A program made the translations under genes and the position numbers. Below the pieces are notes generated by a model. The model had not been told where the DNA came from, made no database searches, and was given only the letters and a program-made list of their open reading frames with translations. 64,000 nt of DNA from Flavisolibacter amylovorans (GTDB lineage: Bacteria > Bacteroidota > Bacteroidia > Chitinophagales > Chitinophagaceae): the NCBI RefSeq assembly GCF_039541815.1, contig NZ_BAABGY010000005.1, forward strand, positions 1-64,000. Reading direction: 5' to 3'. Positions 33,249-40,388 of this stretch are shown here, piece after piece (within the stretch, counting starts at the first letter, position 1; every line of letters starts with the position of its first letter).

Positions 33249-33818
33249 TCAGCCCTCATGGGTGAAGGTTTCCTTGTAGAGCGCGATGGCGTCTTCCACG
33301 ATCTTGTAGGCCACTTCGCGGGGCTGAAAGTCCTCGATCACCACCTCCTTGTTTTCCAGCACCTTGTATTGCTCGAAGTAATTCTTCAGCTCGTTGAAGA
33401 AGTGGCGGGGCAGGTCGTCGATCTCCTGCATGTGGTTCACGGAGGGGTCCTTGGTGGCAATGGCAATGATCTTGTCGTCTTCCTCGCCGTTATCGATCAT
33501 CTGCATGTTGCCGATAATGGTGGCGTCCACGAGGCAGAGCGTCTGGATGGGCTGCGAGCAGAGCACCAGGATGTCGAGCGGGTCGCCGTCGAGGCCAAGC
33601 GTCTGCGGGATAAAGCCGTAGTTGACGGGGTAGTGGAAGGAGGAGTAGATCACGCGGTCAAGGCGCAGGAGGCCCGTCTCCTTATCGATCTCGTACTTGG
33701 TGCGCGAGCCCTGCGTGATCTCGATCAGCGCGTTGACGCGCTGCGGGGCTTTAGTGCCGAAGTGGGCGCCGTGCCAGGGGTGGAGTACTTGTATGGTCGG
33801 GGTCTTTTTCATCGTCAT
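33249..33818 (-). CDS. ppa: Inorganic pyrophosphatase, family I
   Basis: The 189-residue enzyme has the family I metal-site signature in DGDPLDILVL, the YPVNYGFIPQT strand and the acidic GEEDDKI segment. It hydrolyses pyrophosphate to drive biosynthesis. Its start overlaps the crcB stop (shared ATGA), and TauE follows 16 bases later, so the genes are translationally coupled. Family I pyrophosphatases are strongly inhibited by fluoride, which makes the coupling to a fluoride exporter meaningful. An alternative start 6 bases later is possible. Confidence 0.95.
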   Translation of the reverse strand: MTMKKTPTIQVLHPWHGAHFGTKAPQRVNALIEITQGSRTKYEIDKETGLLRLDRVIYSSFHYPVNYGFIPQTLGLDGDPLDILVLCSQPIQTLCLVDATIIGNMQMIDNGEEDDKIIAIATKDPSVNHMQEIDDLPRHFFNELKNYFEQYKVLENKEVVIEDFQPREVAYKIVEDAIALYKETFTHEG

Positions 33819-34171
33819 GTCATCAGTTTATACCCGGCAAAGGTAGCGAGCAGACCGCCAGCCACCGTGGCGAAAGTATAGAGGAGGAAAGTGCCGGCGC
33901 GACCGTCCTGCAGGAGGCCGTTGCTTTCGAGCGTAAACGCCGACAGGGTGGTGAAGCCGCCGCAGAAGCCGCTCATCAACAGGTGCCGTCCATCGCTGGA
34001 AAGGTTGCGGTCCGATAGTGCCCAAAGCACGCCGATCAGGAAGCAGCCGAGACCGTTCACGAGCAGGGTGCCCCAGGAAAAGAACGGCGCGTTGAGCCAG
34101 CGCTGGATCAGAAAGCGCAGGATGCCGCCGCTGCCGCCGCCGATGCCCACGAGCAACAGTGTGCGGATCAT
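33815..34171 (-). CDS. crcB: Fluoride exporter CrcB (Fluc)
   Basis: The 118-residue membrane protein has four hydrophobic helices and the Fluc motifs GGxxGxxxRF (GGSGGILRFLI), GTLLVNGLGCFLIG with the pore Asn, and GFCGGFTTLSAF with the Phe and Thr/Ser track residues. Fluc channels work as dual-topology dimers and let fluoride leave the cytoplasm. The start at 34171 overlaps the upstream lipoprotein gene by 4 bases. No fluoride riboswitch is present, because the operon promoter lies directly at the first start codon. Confidence 0.94.
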   Translation of the reverse strand: MIRTLLLVGIGGGSGGILRFLIQRWLNAPFFSWGTLLVNGLGCFLIGVLWALSDRNLSSDGRHLLMSGFCGGFTTLSAFTLESNGLLQDGRAGTFLLYTFATVAGGLLATFAGYKLMT

Positions 34172-34587
34172 GGCTGCTGCGCGGTGCTGTCGTTGAACGA
34201 ATATTTGAGGTCCACGAGCCACTGCCCGCCGCTGCGTACGACTTTAAGGTCGCTGCGCTGCTGCTTGTAGGAGTTGTCGTAGGTCACGATGGACGTGCTG
34301 TCGTTAAGCGGCTTCGTGTCGAAGATGCGGATGGAGGCCTCGTGGTATTTGCGGTTCTCGGCTTTGTCCATCCCGGCGCGCACGCGGCGCGTCGTTTCGA
34401 GGTATTCGAGGTTGGTGGAGTCGGGCACCAGGTAGGAGCGCGCTGCGTCGTAGTTGTTGTCGAGCGAGGCGCGGATGAAGTTGCGGGCGGCGTCCACGTC
34501 GCTTTCCGACCCGGTGGGCCCTTTCTGGTCATTACCGCCGCAGGCTGCCAGGAGGAACAGTGCCAGTGGCATCAGGAATAGTCGCAT
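34168..34587 (-). CDS. DUF4878-like lipoprotein, first gene of the crcB operon
   Basis: The 139-residue product starts with a lipoprotein signal (MRLFLMPLALFLLAAC). The body (DAARNFIRASLDNNYDAARSYLVPDSTN ... QRSDLKVVRSGGQWLVDLKYSF) fits the small alpha/beta fold of DUF4878/NTF2-like lipoproteins, in which a helix precedes a curved sheet. Its function is unknown. It opens the operon with crcB, ppa and TauE and overlaps crcB by 4 bases. A perfect TATCTTTG box ends 5 bases before its ATG, so its mRNA is close to leaderless. Confidence 0.82.
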   Translation of the reverse strand: MRLFLMPLALFLLAACGGNDQKGPTGSESDVDAARNFIRASLDNNYDAARSYLVPDSTNLEYLETTRRVRAGMDKAENRKYHEASIRIFDTKPLNDSTSIVTYDNSYKQQRSDLKVVRSGGQWLVDLKYSFNDSTAQQP

Positions 34588-34591
34588 GCGG

Positions 34592-34599
34592 CAAAGATA
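34592..34599 (-). promoter_or_regulatory. crcB-ppa operon promoter, -7 box
   Basis: The minus strand reads TATCTTTG, an exact TAnnTTTG match ending 4 bases from the lipoprotein ATG. The transcript would begin at or within a few bases of the start codon. Confidence 0.72.
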
Positions 34600-34603
34600 A
34601 CCC

Positions 34604-34648
34604 ATCCCCGGCCCATCCCCCCGACCCCTTCCCAAAGGGAAGGGAGAC
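34604..34648 (-). repeat. CTCCC/GGGAG palindromic repeat, inverted copy
   Basis: Read on the minus strand: CTCCCTTCCC, a short loop, GGGAAGGGG then TCGGGG...GGGGATGGG. It is the inverted partner of the three copies at 34756-34854. Confidence 0.65.
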
Positions 34649-34755
34649 CCCTGCGGGTTGGCCAATGTTCGATAGAAGCAGGATGCCGCTCCCTTCCCCT
34701 GGACACCGAGCAAAAAGCAAAGGTTGCGCGCGGAGCACAGGCCGGGGATGCATTG

Positions 34756-34854
34756 CTCCCATCCCTTCGGGAGGGGCCGGGGGTGGGTCCTCCCATCCCT
34801 TCGGGAGGGGCCGGGGGGGCCTCCCTTCCCGTTGGGAGGGGCTGGGGATGGGTC
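34756..34854 (+). repeat. Three tandem 31-34 base GC-rich palindromes
   Basis: Units begin at 34756, 34790 and 34821, each CTCCC(A/T)TCCC, 2-4 loop bases, GGGAGGGG, then a G-rich tail ending near GGGTC. The stems pair within each unit. Confidence 0.85.
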
Positions 34855-34885
34855 AAAAAAAGGCCGCGGATCATTCCGCGGCCTT
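34854..34885 (-). terminator. phoH terminator
   Basis: AAGGCCGCGGA pairs with TCCGCGGCCTT across TCAT; on the minus strand it is followed by seven T residues. It lies 8 bases past the phoH stop. Confidence 0.92.
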
Positions 34886-34893
34886 GTACGATG

Positions 34894-35943
34894 TTACTGG
34901 CTTTGTTGTCCTTGCGATCCCTCGTCGGATCGGCGCGGGGCGAAGCGCTGCCGGCGCTCGGCGCGCTCGGCCTCTTCTTCCTCCATTTCGCGCTGGCCTT
35001 CCTTGTCATACGCTTTCAGGATGGCCTTCACAAGGCGGTGACGCACTACGTCTTCCTCGTCCAGCTCGATGTAGCCGATGCCGTCGATGTTGCGCAGGAT
35101 CTTGCTCGCCTTGGCCAGGCCGGAGCGCTGGTTGCGCGGAAGGTCCACCTGCGTCAGGTCACCGGTGATGATGGCCTTGGCGTTGCCGCCGATACGCGTG
35201 AGGAACATCTTGAGCTGCAGATCCGTGGCGTTCTGGGCCTCGTCGAGGATGATGAAGCAGTTGTCGAGCGTACGGCCACGCATGTAGGCGAGGGGTGCGA
35301 TCTCGATGGTGCGGGTGGACATATAGTATCCGAGCTTGTCGGCCGGGATCATGTCGTCGAGCGCATCATAGAGCGGGCGCAGGTACGGATCGATCTTCTC
35401 CTTGAGGTCGCCCGGGAGGAAGCCGAGGCTTTCGCCGGCCTCTACCGCGGGACGCGTGAGGATGATCTTCTTCACTACCTTGTTCTTGAGGGCGCGCACG
35501 GCCATCGCCACCGCGGTGTAGGTCTTACCGGTACCGGCAGGGCCGATGGCAAACACGATGTCGTTCTTTTCCGCGGCCGTTACCAGGCGTTTCTGGTTGG
35601 CGGTGCGGGCGCGCACGGTCTTGCCGTTGGGTCCGAACACGAGCACGTCGTTGGGGTTGCGCTCTACGAAGTTGTCGACCGTCTCGGCATCGTCGCCGCC
35701 GAGGACCTGCTCGAAATAATTCTCGCTCATGTGGCCGTTGCGTTCAAGGTATTGAATAAGGAGTTCGATCTTTTCCTTGGCCCCGTCTACCTGCTCGGGA
35801 GCGCCACTCAGTTTGAGCTGGGTGCCGCGCGAGAGGATCTTGAGCAAGGGGAATTTCTTTTTCAGGATGTCCAGCTTACCGTTGTTGACCCCGAAGAATT
35901 CGATCGGGTTCACGGTTTCCAGGTTGATGATTGTGTCTCTCAA
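34894..35943 (-). CDS. phoH: PhoH-like ATPase
   Basis: The 349-residue protein has an N-terminal KH-like part, Walker A in GPAGTGKTYTA (about residue 137), Walker B in CFIILDEAQN (about 230) and the sensor GDLTQVDLP. It belongs to the PhoH family of RNA-binding ATPases, linked to RNA metabolism and ribosome maturation. The C-terminal tail is highly charged (EEEEAERAERRQRF). The only start that covers the family N-terminus (RDTIINLETVNP) is TTG at 35943; an in-frame stop lies a few codons upstream and no ATG is available. It has its own terminator. Confidence 0.93.
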   Translation of the reverse strand: MRDTIINLETVNPIEFFGVNNGKLDILKKKFPLLKILSRGTQLKLSGAPEQVDGAKEKIELLIQYLERNGHMSENYFEQVLGGDDAETVDNFVERNPNDVLVFGPNGKTVRARTANQKRLVTAAEKNDIVFAIGPAGTGKTYTAVAMAVRALKNKVVKKIILTRPAVEAGESLGFLPGDLKEKIDPYLRPLYDALDDMIPADKLGYYMSTRTIEIAPLAYMRGRTLDNCFIILDEAQNATDLQLKMFLTRIGGNAKAIITGDLTQVDLPRNQRSGLAKASKILRNIDGIGYIELDEEDVVRHRLVKAILKAYDKEGQREMEEEEAERAERRQRFAPRRSDEGSQGQQSQ

Positions 35944-36418
35944 TTCAAGTAAGGTTTAAGTCATGTGATCCGGGCGTGCCGGCTTACTTCACAAGTTTTC
36001 CAGCCTACAAGTTATAACACACTGTGTTAAGGAAGTGTAGTCGCTTGCATACGCCAATGTTAATTAAAATTCCGTGCCGGAACCGCTGCGCTGGCGACGA
36101 CTTTTTCACAGGCACACGGGCGCTTTTGAAGGCACTTTCCGGCGGTTCCGAATCTCCTTCCCGTGCGCGCGGGGACTGCATTTCCCAATCCGTAGCATTA
36201 CGGGATACCGGCTGCTCCGGCCAGCAAGTTATACACACCCGGCAGGAGGGCGAAAGCGGAAGGATGTGCAGAACTATCCGGCGTGGCTGCGGGCTGCAAT
36301 CCGGCAACGGACCGCAGGCGCTGCTGTCGGGTAAAAAGGGCCCCGTTTTCTGGATTTTAGCGGCTCAGGTACTGCGTTGCGGACCGCTATTTGCGGTACT
36401 ACCCAAAAATCAACAGTT
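35944..36418. other. 475-base intergenic region, nothing recognised
   Basis: Several frames are open here on both strands, but none has a signal peptide, domain or natural composition. No tRNA, repeat array or exact TAnnTTTG box was seen. The stretch just before 36419 (CTATTTGCGG) is a weak promoter-like patch for the next gene. Confidence 0.4.
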
Positions 36419-36682
36419 ATGGCAAATACCAACCAGGGTGGCAGCACCCAGAACAACCAGTCGTACGGGCACGAGGAAGGACAAATGCGCAACACGCCTG
36501 CAGGCTCGTCCAACAACAGCCAGGGCATGTCGGACATCATGAAGGGGCAGCCGCAGCGCCACTCGGGCACCAGCCAGGGAAACGGCGACAGCCAGCAGAC
36601 CGGCTCCTCCGGCGAAACCGAAAGCGATCGCGCCAACCGCAACGAGGACGAGGGCGTCCGTGGCGGCAACAGCAGCATCTAG
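36419..36682 (+). CDS. Small hydrophilic, probably disordered protein
   Basis: The 87-residue product has almost no hydrophobic residues: it is rich in Gly, Ser, Asn, Gln, Glu and Asp (MANTNQGGSTQNNQSYG, QTGSSGETESDRANRNEDEG). No family is recognised. Composition fits hydrophilin-like, desiccation- or osmotic-stress proteins. Similar small hydrophilic proteins are encoded at 51994, 52671, 54845, 56313, 56609 and 56884. Its TAG stop is immediately followed by a palindromic repeat and then a very long terminator stem. The start at 36419 is preferred over earlier codons because it gives the standard hydrophilic N-terminus. Confidence 0.7.
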   Translation: MANTNQGGSTQNNQSYGHEEGQMRNTPAGSSNNSQGMSDIMKGQPQRHSGTSQGNGDSQQTGSSGETESDRANRNEDEGVRGGNSSI

Positions 36683-36715
36683 CCCCCTGTCCCCCAAAAG
36701 GGGGAACTTAGGTTG
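36683..36715 (+). repeat. Dispersed 32-base palindromic repeat, copy 2
   Basis: CCCCCTGTCCCCC, AAAA loop, GGGGGAACTTAGGTTG. It starts on the base after the stop codon of the hydrophilic protein gene and faces copy 3 in inverted orientation. Confidence 0.9.
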
Positions 36716-36750
36716 ATCATTCTTTACTGAATGGCACCTTTTCTCAAAGC

Positions 36751-36802
36751 ACTTTTTAAAAAAGCGACCCGGCGCTGCCGCCGGGTCGCTTTTTTAAAAA
36801 GT
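36751..36802. terminator. Very long bidirectional terminator
   Basis: A perfect 24-bp stem (arms 36751-36774 and 36779-36802, 4-base loop CTGC): ACTTTTTAAAAAAGCGAC... with its complement. A and T runs are part of the stem, so it works on both strands. Confidence 0.9.
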
Positions 36803-36886
36803 TCAACGCTCAATGTTCACGTAAGCGCGGTTCTGATTACTGGCACTTACCCGCTTTTGGGTGTGATGGCTACCATAGTGAAGGCC

Positions 36887-36918
36887 CAACCTAAGTTCCC
36901 CCTTCGGGGGACAGGGGG
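36887..36918 (-). repeat. Dispersed 32-base palindromic repeat, copy 3 (inverted)
   Basis: CAACCTAAGTTCCCCC, TTC loop, GGGGGACAGGGGG. With copy 2 it bounds a 236-base inverted-repeat segment enclosing the 24-bp terminator stem. Confidence 0.9.
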
Positions 36919-36954
36919 CCGGGGGACAGGGGGGCGGGTCCGTATCTTCACGCC

Positions 36955-38697
36955 ATGCCAAACGATGGGCGCACCTTTTCGCGCAACTGCTTCCTGATCG
37001 CCTCCCTGTGGCTGCTGGCCGTGGGCTTCTGTTACTACCCGAAGTGGACGAAACCGCAGACCGAGGCCACCCTCAGCTGGGATGTTTCCGGGTATTATCT
37101 CTACCTGCCCGCGGCGTTCATTTACAAAGACTTCAGGCAACAAGCCTTTAAGGATTCGATCATGCGCCGCTATGTGCCGGCAAGCGATGCCTATCAATCC
37201 TACCGCGACAGCGCCAGTGGCAACATGGTCATGAAGTATTCGATGGGCATGTCGCTGGCCTACCTGCCGTTCTTCGCGGCCGGGCACGTGGTGGCCCACC
37301 TGTCGGGCCATCCTGCCGACGGCTTTTCCCCGCCTTACCAGGCTGCCATCGGCATCGGCAGCCTGCTGGTCTCGCTCCTCGGCCTCCACTTCCTGCGGCG
37401 CCTGCTCGATCGGTACGTGTCGTCCACCGCCACGGGCATCGTGCTGCTCCTGTACGTGTTCGGGACCCACTATCTTGAATACGCGGCCATTACCAATGCC
37501 ATGAGCCACAGCTACCTCTTTACCTGCTATGCCGGCTTGCTGCTGCTGACGATCCGCTACTACGAGGAGCCCTCACGGTGGCGGGCCGCCGGCATCGGCG
37601 CGCTGGTGGGCTGGATGACGCTGATCCGGCCCACGGAGCTCCTCGCGCTGCTGCTGGTACTCGGGTGGGGCATCGGCAGCGGTGCGGCGCTCAAGGCCCG
37701 CCTGCAGCTGCTGGCCCGCCACCGGGGGCACCTGCTGCTGGCGGCCGCGGGGCTCGTGCTCGTGGGCGGATTGCAGCCACTCTACTGGAAGCTGGTGGCA
37801 GGCCGTTGGTTGGTCTTCAGCTATACCACCGACCACTTCGACTTCGGGGCGCCCCACTTCAGCAACGCGCTCTGGAGCTTCCGCAAAGGCTGGTGGATCT
37901 ACACCCCGCTGATGTTTCTCTCTGTGGTCGGCTTCGCATTCCTGTACCGGCGGCCGGCGCTGTTCTGGCCGGTGCTGCTGTTCGTGCTCCCGTTCTTCTA
38001 CGTCACCTTCAGCTGGAGCAACTGGTGGTACGGTGGGGGCCTCGGGCAACGGGCGCTCATACAGGTCTACCCGGTGCTGGCCTTCCCGCTCGCCGCCCTT
38101 ATCGAGACCGTGTACCGGCGCCGTGTGCGCTGGCTCCTGCTGCCCGTCGTGCTCTTTTGCACCTATTACAATCTCTGGCTGCACCACCAGGCGCACCGGG
38201 GCGGGCTGCTCGAGCCCGAGTTCATGACCTATGCCTATTGGAAGAAGATCTTCCTGCGCTACGAGGTAGCTCCCGATGCCCGCAAGCTGCTCGACGCCGA
38301 CGAGGAATATGCCGGCGTGCCGGCCTGCCCGGAGCTCGTGTTTCAATCGGCCGATACGATGCTGCTGACCGCGCAGGTGCCATACACGCCGGCGGTGCGG
38401 GTGGCGCCGCTGGAGCCGAAGCGCTGGGTGCGGGCCGAGGCGGTGGTGTGGAGCGCCGACCCGGAGCGCTACCTCTGGACCATGAGCCAGCTGGTGGTGC
38501 GCGAGTGGAAGGGCGGCCAGGTGATCAAGCAGAACCAGCTGCGGGCGGAGCGGCTCCTGGAATACGGGTTCGGTCCGAAAAAGGTCTGGCTCGACCTCGA
38601 GCTGCGCGACCCGCGCGACAGCGCCGAAGTTTTCTTTTACAACACCGGCAGCGCAAAACAACTTAATATTACAGGCCTGAAAGTCTATCGTTTTTGA
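36955..38697 (+). CDS. Multi-pass membrane protein, glycosyltransferase 39-like
   Basis: The 580-residue protein has about ten membrane helices between residues 10 and 410 and a soluble C-terminal domain of about 150 residues. The N-terminal loop between the first helices carries acidic residues (LSWDVSGYYLYLPAAF) like the Asp-containing loop of GT39/GT83 lipid-linked sugar transferases, and TLIRPTELLALLL is typical of that fold. It overlaps a GT2 gene by one base (TGATG). Together they probably form a lipid-linked glycan transfer unit: GT2 makes a polyprenyl-phosphate sugar and this protein transfers it outside. The acceptor is unknown. Confidence 0.78.
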   Translation: MPNDGRTFSRNCFLIASLWLLAVGFCYYPKWTKPQTEATLSWDVSGYYLYLPAAFIYKDFRQQAFKDSIMRRYVPASDAYQSYRDSASGNMVMKYSMGMSLAYLPFFAAGHVVAHLSGHPADGFSPPYQAAIGIGSLLVSLLGLHFLRRLLDRYVSSTATGIVLLLYVFGTHYLEYAAITNAMSHSYLFTCYAGLLLLTIRYYEEPSRWRAAGIGALVGWMTLIRPTELLALLLVLGWGIGSGAALKARLQLLARHRGHLLLAAAGLVLVGGLQPLYWKLVAGRWLVFSYTTDHFDFGAPHFSNALWSFRKGWWIYTPLMFLSVVGFAFLYRRPALFWPVLLFVLPFFYVTFSWSNWWYGGGLGQRALIQVYPVLAFPLAALIETVYRRRVRWLLLPVVLFCTYYNLWLHHQAHRGGLLEPEFMTYAYWKKIFLRYEVAPDARKLLDADEEYAGVPACPELVFQSADTMLLTAQVPYTPAVRVAPLEPKRWVRAEAVVWSADPERYLWTMSQLVVREWKGGQVIKQNQLRAERLLEYGFGPKKVWLDLELRDPRDSAEVFFYNTGSAKQLNITGLKVYRF

Positions 38698-39431
38698 TGC
38701 AACCCGAACAACTGCCCCTGCTCACGATCCTGATCCCCGTATTCAACGAAGAGCGCTTTATCTACCAGGTGTTACAACACGTGGCCGGGGCCAGCCTGCC
38801 CGGCCTGCGCCGCGAGCTCGTGGTGGTGAACGACTGCAGCACCGATGGTACGAGCAACGAGGTGCGGCGTTTCCAGGCCGACCACCCGGGGCTGGCCGTG
38901 ACCCTGCTGGAGCACCCGGTGAACCGGGGCAAAGGGGGCGCGGTGCAAACCGGCTTGCAACAGGCGGCAGGCGAGTTCGTGCTGATCCAGGACGCTGACT
39001 TCGAGTACGATCCCCACGATTATCCCGACCTGCTGCGTCCGCTGGTGCGCGGCGTGGCCGACGTAGTGTATGGCTCGCGCTTTATCGGCAGCAAGCCGCA
39101 CCGCGTGCTGTTTTTCTACCACTACATGGCCAACCGCATGCTGACGGTGCTCTCGAACTGGTTCACCAACCTGAACCTCACCGATATGGAGACCGGCTAC
39201 AAGGCGTTCCGGACCGAGATCGTGCGCCCCATCCGCCTCTACGAGCAGCGCTTTGGCTTTGAGCCGGAGATCACGGCCAAGGTGTCGCGCGTGCCCAAGG
39301 TGCGTATCTACGAGGTCGGCATCAGCTACTACGGGCGTACCTACGAGGAGGGAAAAAAGATCAACTGGAAGGACGGGGTAAAGGCGATCTACTACATCAT
39401 CAAATACAACTCCTGGGCGCGCCGCGGCTAG
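38697..39431 (+). CDS. Glycosyltransferase family 2, polyprenyl-phosphate sugar synthase-like
   Basis: The 244-residue protein has a GT-A fold: LTILIPVFNEERFI at the start, VVVNDCSTDGT, the nucleotide-sugar DxD in QDADFEYDP and the ETGYKAFR segment typical of DPM1/polyprenol-phosphate glycosyltransferases. It has no membrane helix, like DPM1 itself. Its ATG shares one base with the stop of the upstream membrane protein (TGATG), so translation is coupled. The family links mannose or glucose to polyprenyl phosphate; which sugar is used is not visible. Confidence 0.9.
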   Translation: MQPEQLPLLTILIPVFNEERFIYQVLQHVAGASLPGLRRELVVVNDCSTDGTSNEVRRFQADHPGLAVTLLEHPVNRGKGGAVQTGLQQAAGEFVLIQDADFEYDPHDYPDLLRPLVRGVADVVYGSRFIGSKPHRVLFFYHYMANRMLTVLSNWFTNLNLTDMETGYKAFRTEIVRPIRLYEQRFGFEPEITAKVSRVPKVRIYEVGISYYGRTYEEGKKINWKDGVKAIYYIIKYNSWARRG

Positions 39432-39570
39432 GGCCGGCGACCCGGAAAAACACCGGGTGTCCCGGTGAACAATCACACCGTTCCCTGTGGAAAAAATCAG
39501 CGGATTTTGGGAAATCCTACAGCCTCCGTCCGCCCCGGAATTCGTATCTTGTGGACCTAATTTGAGCACT

Positions 39571-40017
39571 ATGATTAAAATGCAAGTAATCGGCAATCTG
39601 GGTAAGGATTGCACAGTAAACACAGTGAACGGTAAGAACGTGATCAACTTTACGGTGGCCCACACCGAGAAGTACAAGGACAGCCAGGGCAACCAGCAGG
39701 AAAAGACCACCTGGGTGGATTGCGCTTACTGGACCGACCGCACCGCGGTGGCTCCCTACCTCACCAAGGGCAAGCAGGTCTTCGTGGAAGGCCAGCCTGA
39801 AGTCCGCAGCTTCACGCGTAACGACGGAACCGCCGGCGCCTCGCTTTCGATGCGCGTGCGTGAGCTCCAGCTCATTGGTGGTGCCCGCGAGGAAGGTGGC
39901 GGCGGTGGCTACAATGGTGGCGGCCAGCAGCAGTCTTATGGTCAGCCCCAGGCCGCTCCCCAGCGCCAGGGTGCACCGGCAGCAGCCGACGACATGGCGG
40001 ACGACCTGCCGTTCTAA
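39571..40017 (+). CDS. ssb: Single-stranded DNA-binding protein
   Basis: The 148-residue protein has an OB fold of about 110 residues (MIKMQVIGNLGKDCTV ... WVDCAYWTDRTA ... GQPEVRSF), a Gly/Gln-rich flexible linker, and the acidic tail DDMADDLPF that docks replication and repair partners. It is shorter than the E. coli protein but normal for Bacteroidota. The start at 39571 gives the standard N-terminus. The gene stands alone with a strong terminator 19 bases after the stop. Confidence 0.95.
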   Translation: MIKMQVIGNLGKDCTVNTVNGKNVINFTVAHTEKYKDSQGNQQEKTTWVDCAYWTDRTAVAPYLTKGKQVFVEGQPEVRSFTRNDGTAGASLSMRVRELQLIGGAREEGGGGGYNGGGQQQSYGQPQAAPQRQGAPAAADDMADDLPF

Positions 40018-40035
40018 ACAACCTCTGAATCCCCG

Positions 40036-40068
40036 AAAGCCCCGACCAAAACGTCGGGGCTTTTTTTT
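40036..40068 (+). terminator. ssb terminator
   Basis: AAAGCCCCGAC and GTCGGGGCTTT pair across a 6-base loop and run into eight T residues. Confidence 0.94.
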
Positions 40069-40069
40069 A

Positions 40070-40094
40070 CCCTTCGACAGGCTCAGGGTGACAA
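40070..40094. repeat. CCCTTCGACAGGCTCAGGGTG interspersed repeat
   Basis: The phrase CCTTCGACAGGCTCAGGGTG, followed by ACA, is a palindromic element seen in very many unrelated bacterial genomes (with A/G variants). Only one copy is in this window, just behind the ssb terminator. The rest of the 370-base gap holds no gene. Confidence 0.75.
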
Positions 40095-40317
40095 GGTCCG
40101 CTAAGCGTGCAGGATCGTGTCAGGTATCGTATCAGTATCCTACCTGGAAATCATAAGGAATGATCGGGCAGGAGCAAGAAGTCAAGCAACCGTTCCCGAT
40201 ATCTGCGCTTATCGTATCGATCATAAGAATCTGCGTTCTTTTTCTCCAATGAGCCAACCACTTCGCCGCTGCTCAACATTACACACGGCGCTCTAATATC
40301 CCTCGGTTCTTTTCCAT

Positions 40318-40380
40318 CATTATCCCATTACCCCATTCCCCTATTAGTACATTAGCACATTACCCCATTAGCACATTACT
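40318..40380. repeat. CATTAGCA octamer tandem array
   Basis: Eight imperfect units (CATTACCC, CATTAGCA and variants), mostly in 8-base register. The last unit, CATTACT, merges into the promoter-like TACTTTCG that precedes the dehydrogenase start. A short array of the same family is at 48942. Confidence 0.9.
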
Positions 40381-40388
40381 TTCGCGCC

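Noticed and set aside
34588..34660. Fluoride riboswitch before the crcB operon
   Set aside because: The -7 box ends 4 bases from the start codon, so there is no leader that could fold into one.
36005..36307. 100-codon minus-strand frame upstream of phoH
   Set aside because: No domain, signal or natural composition, and no promoter box.
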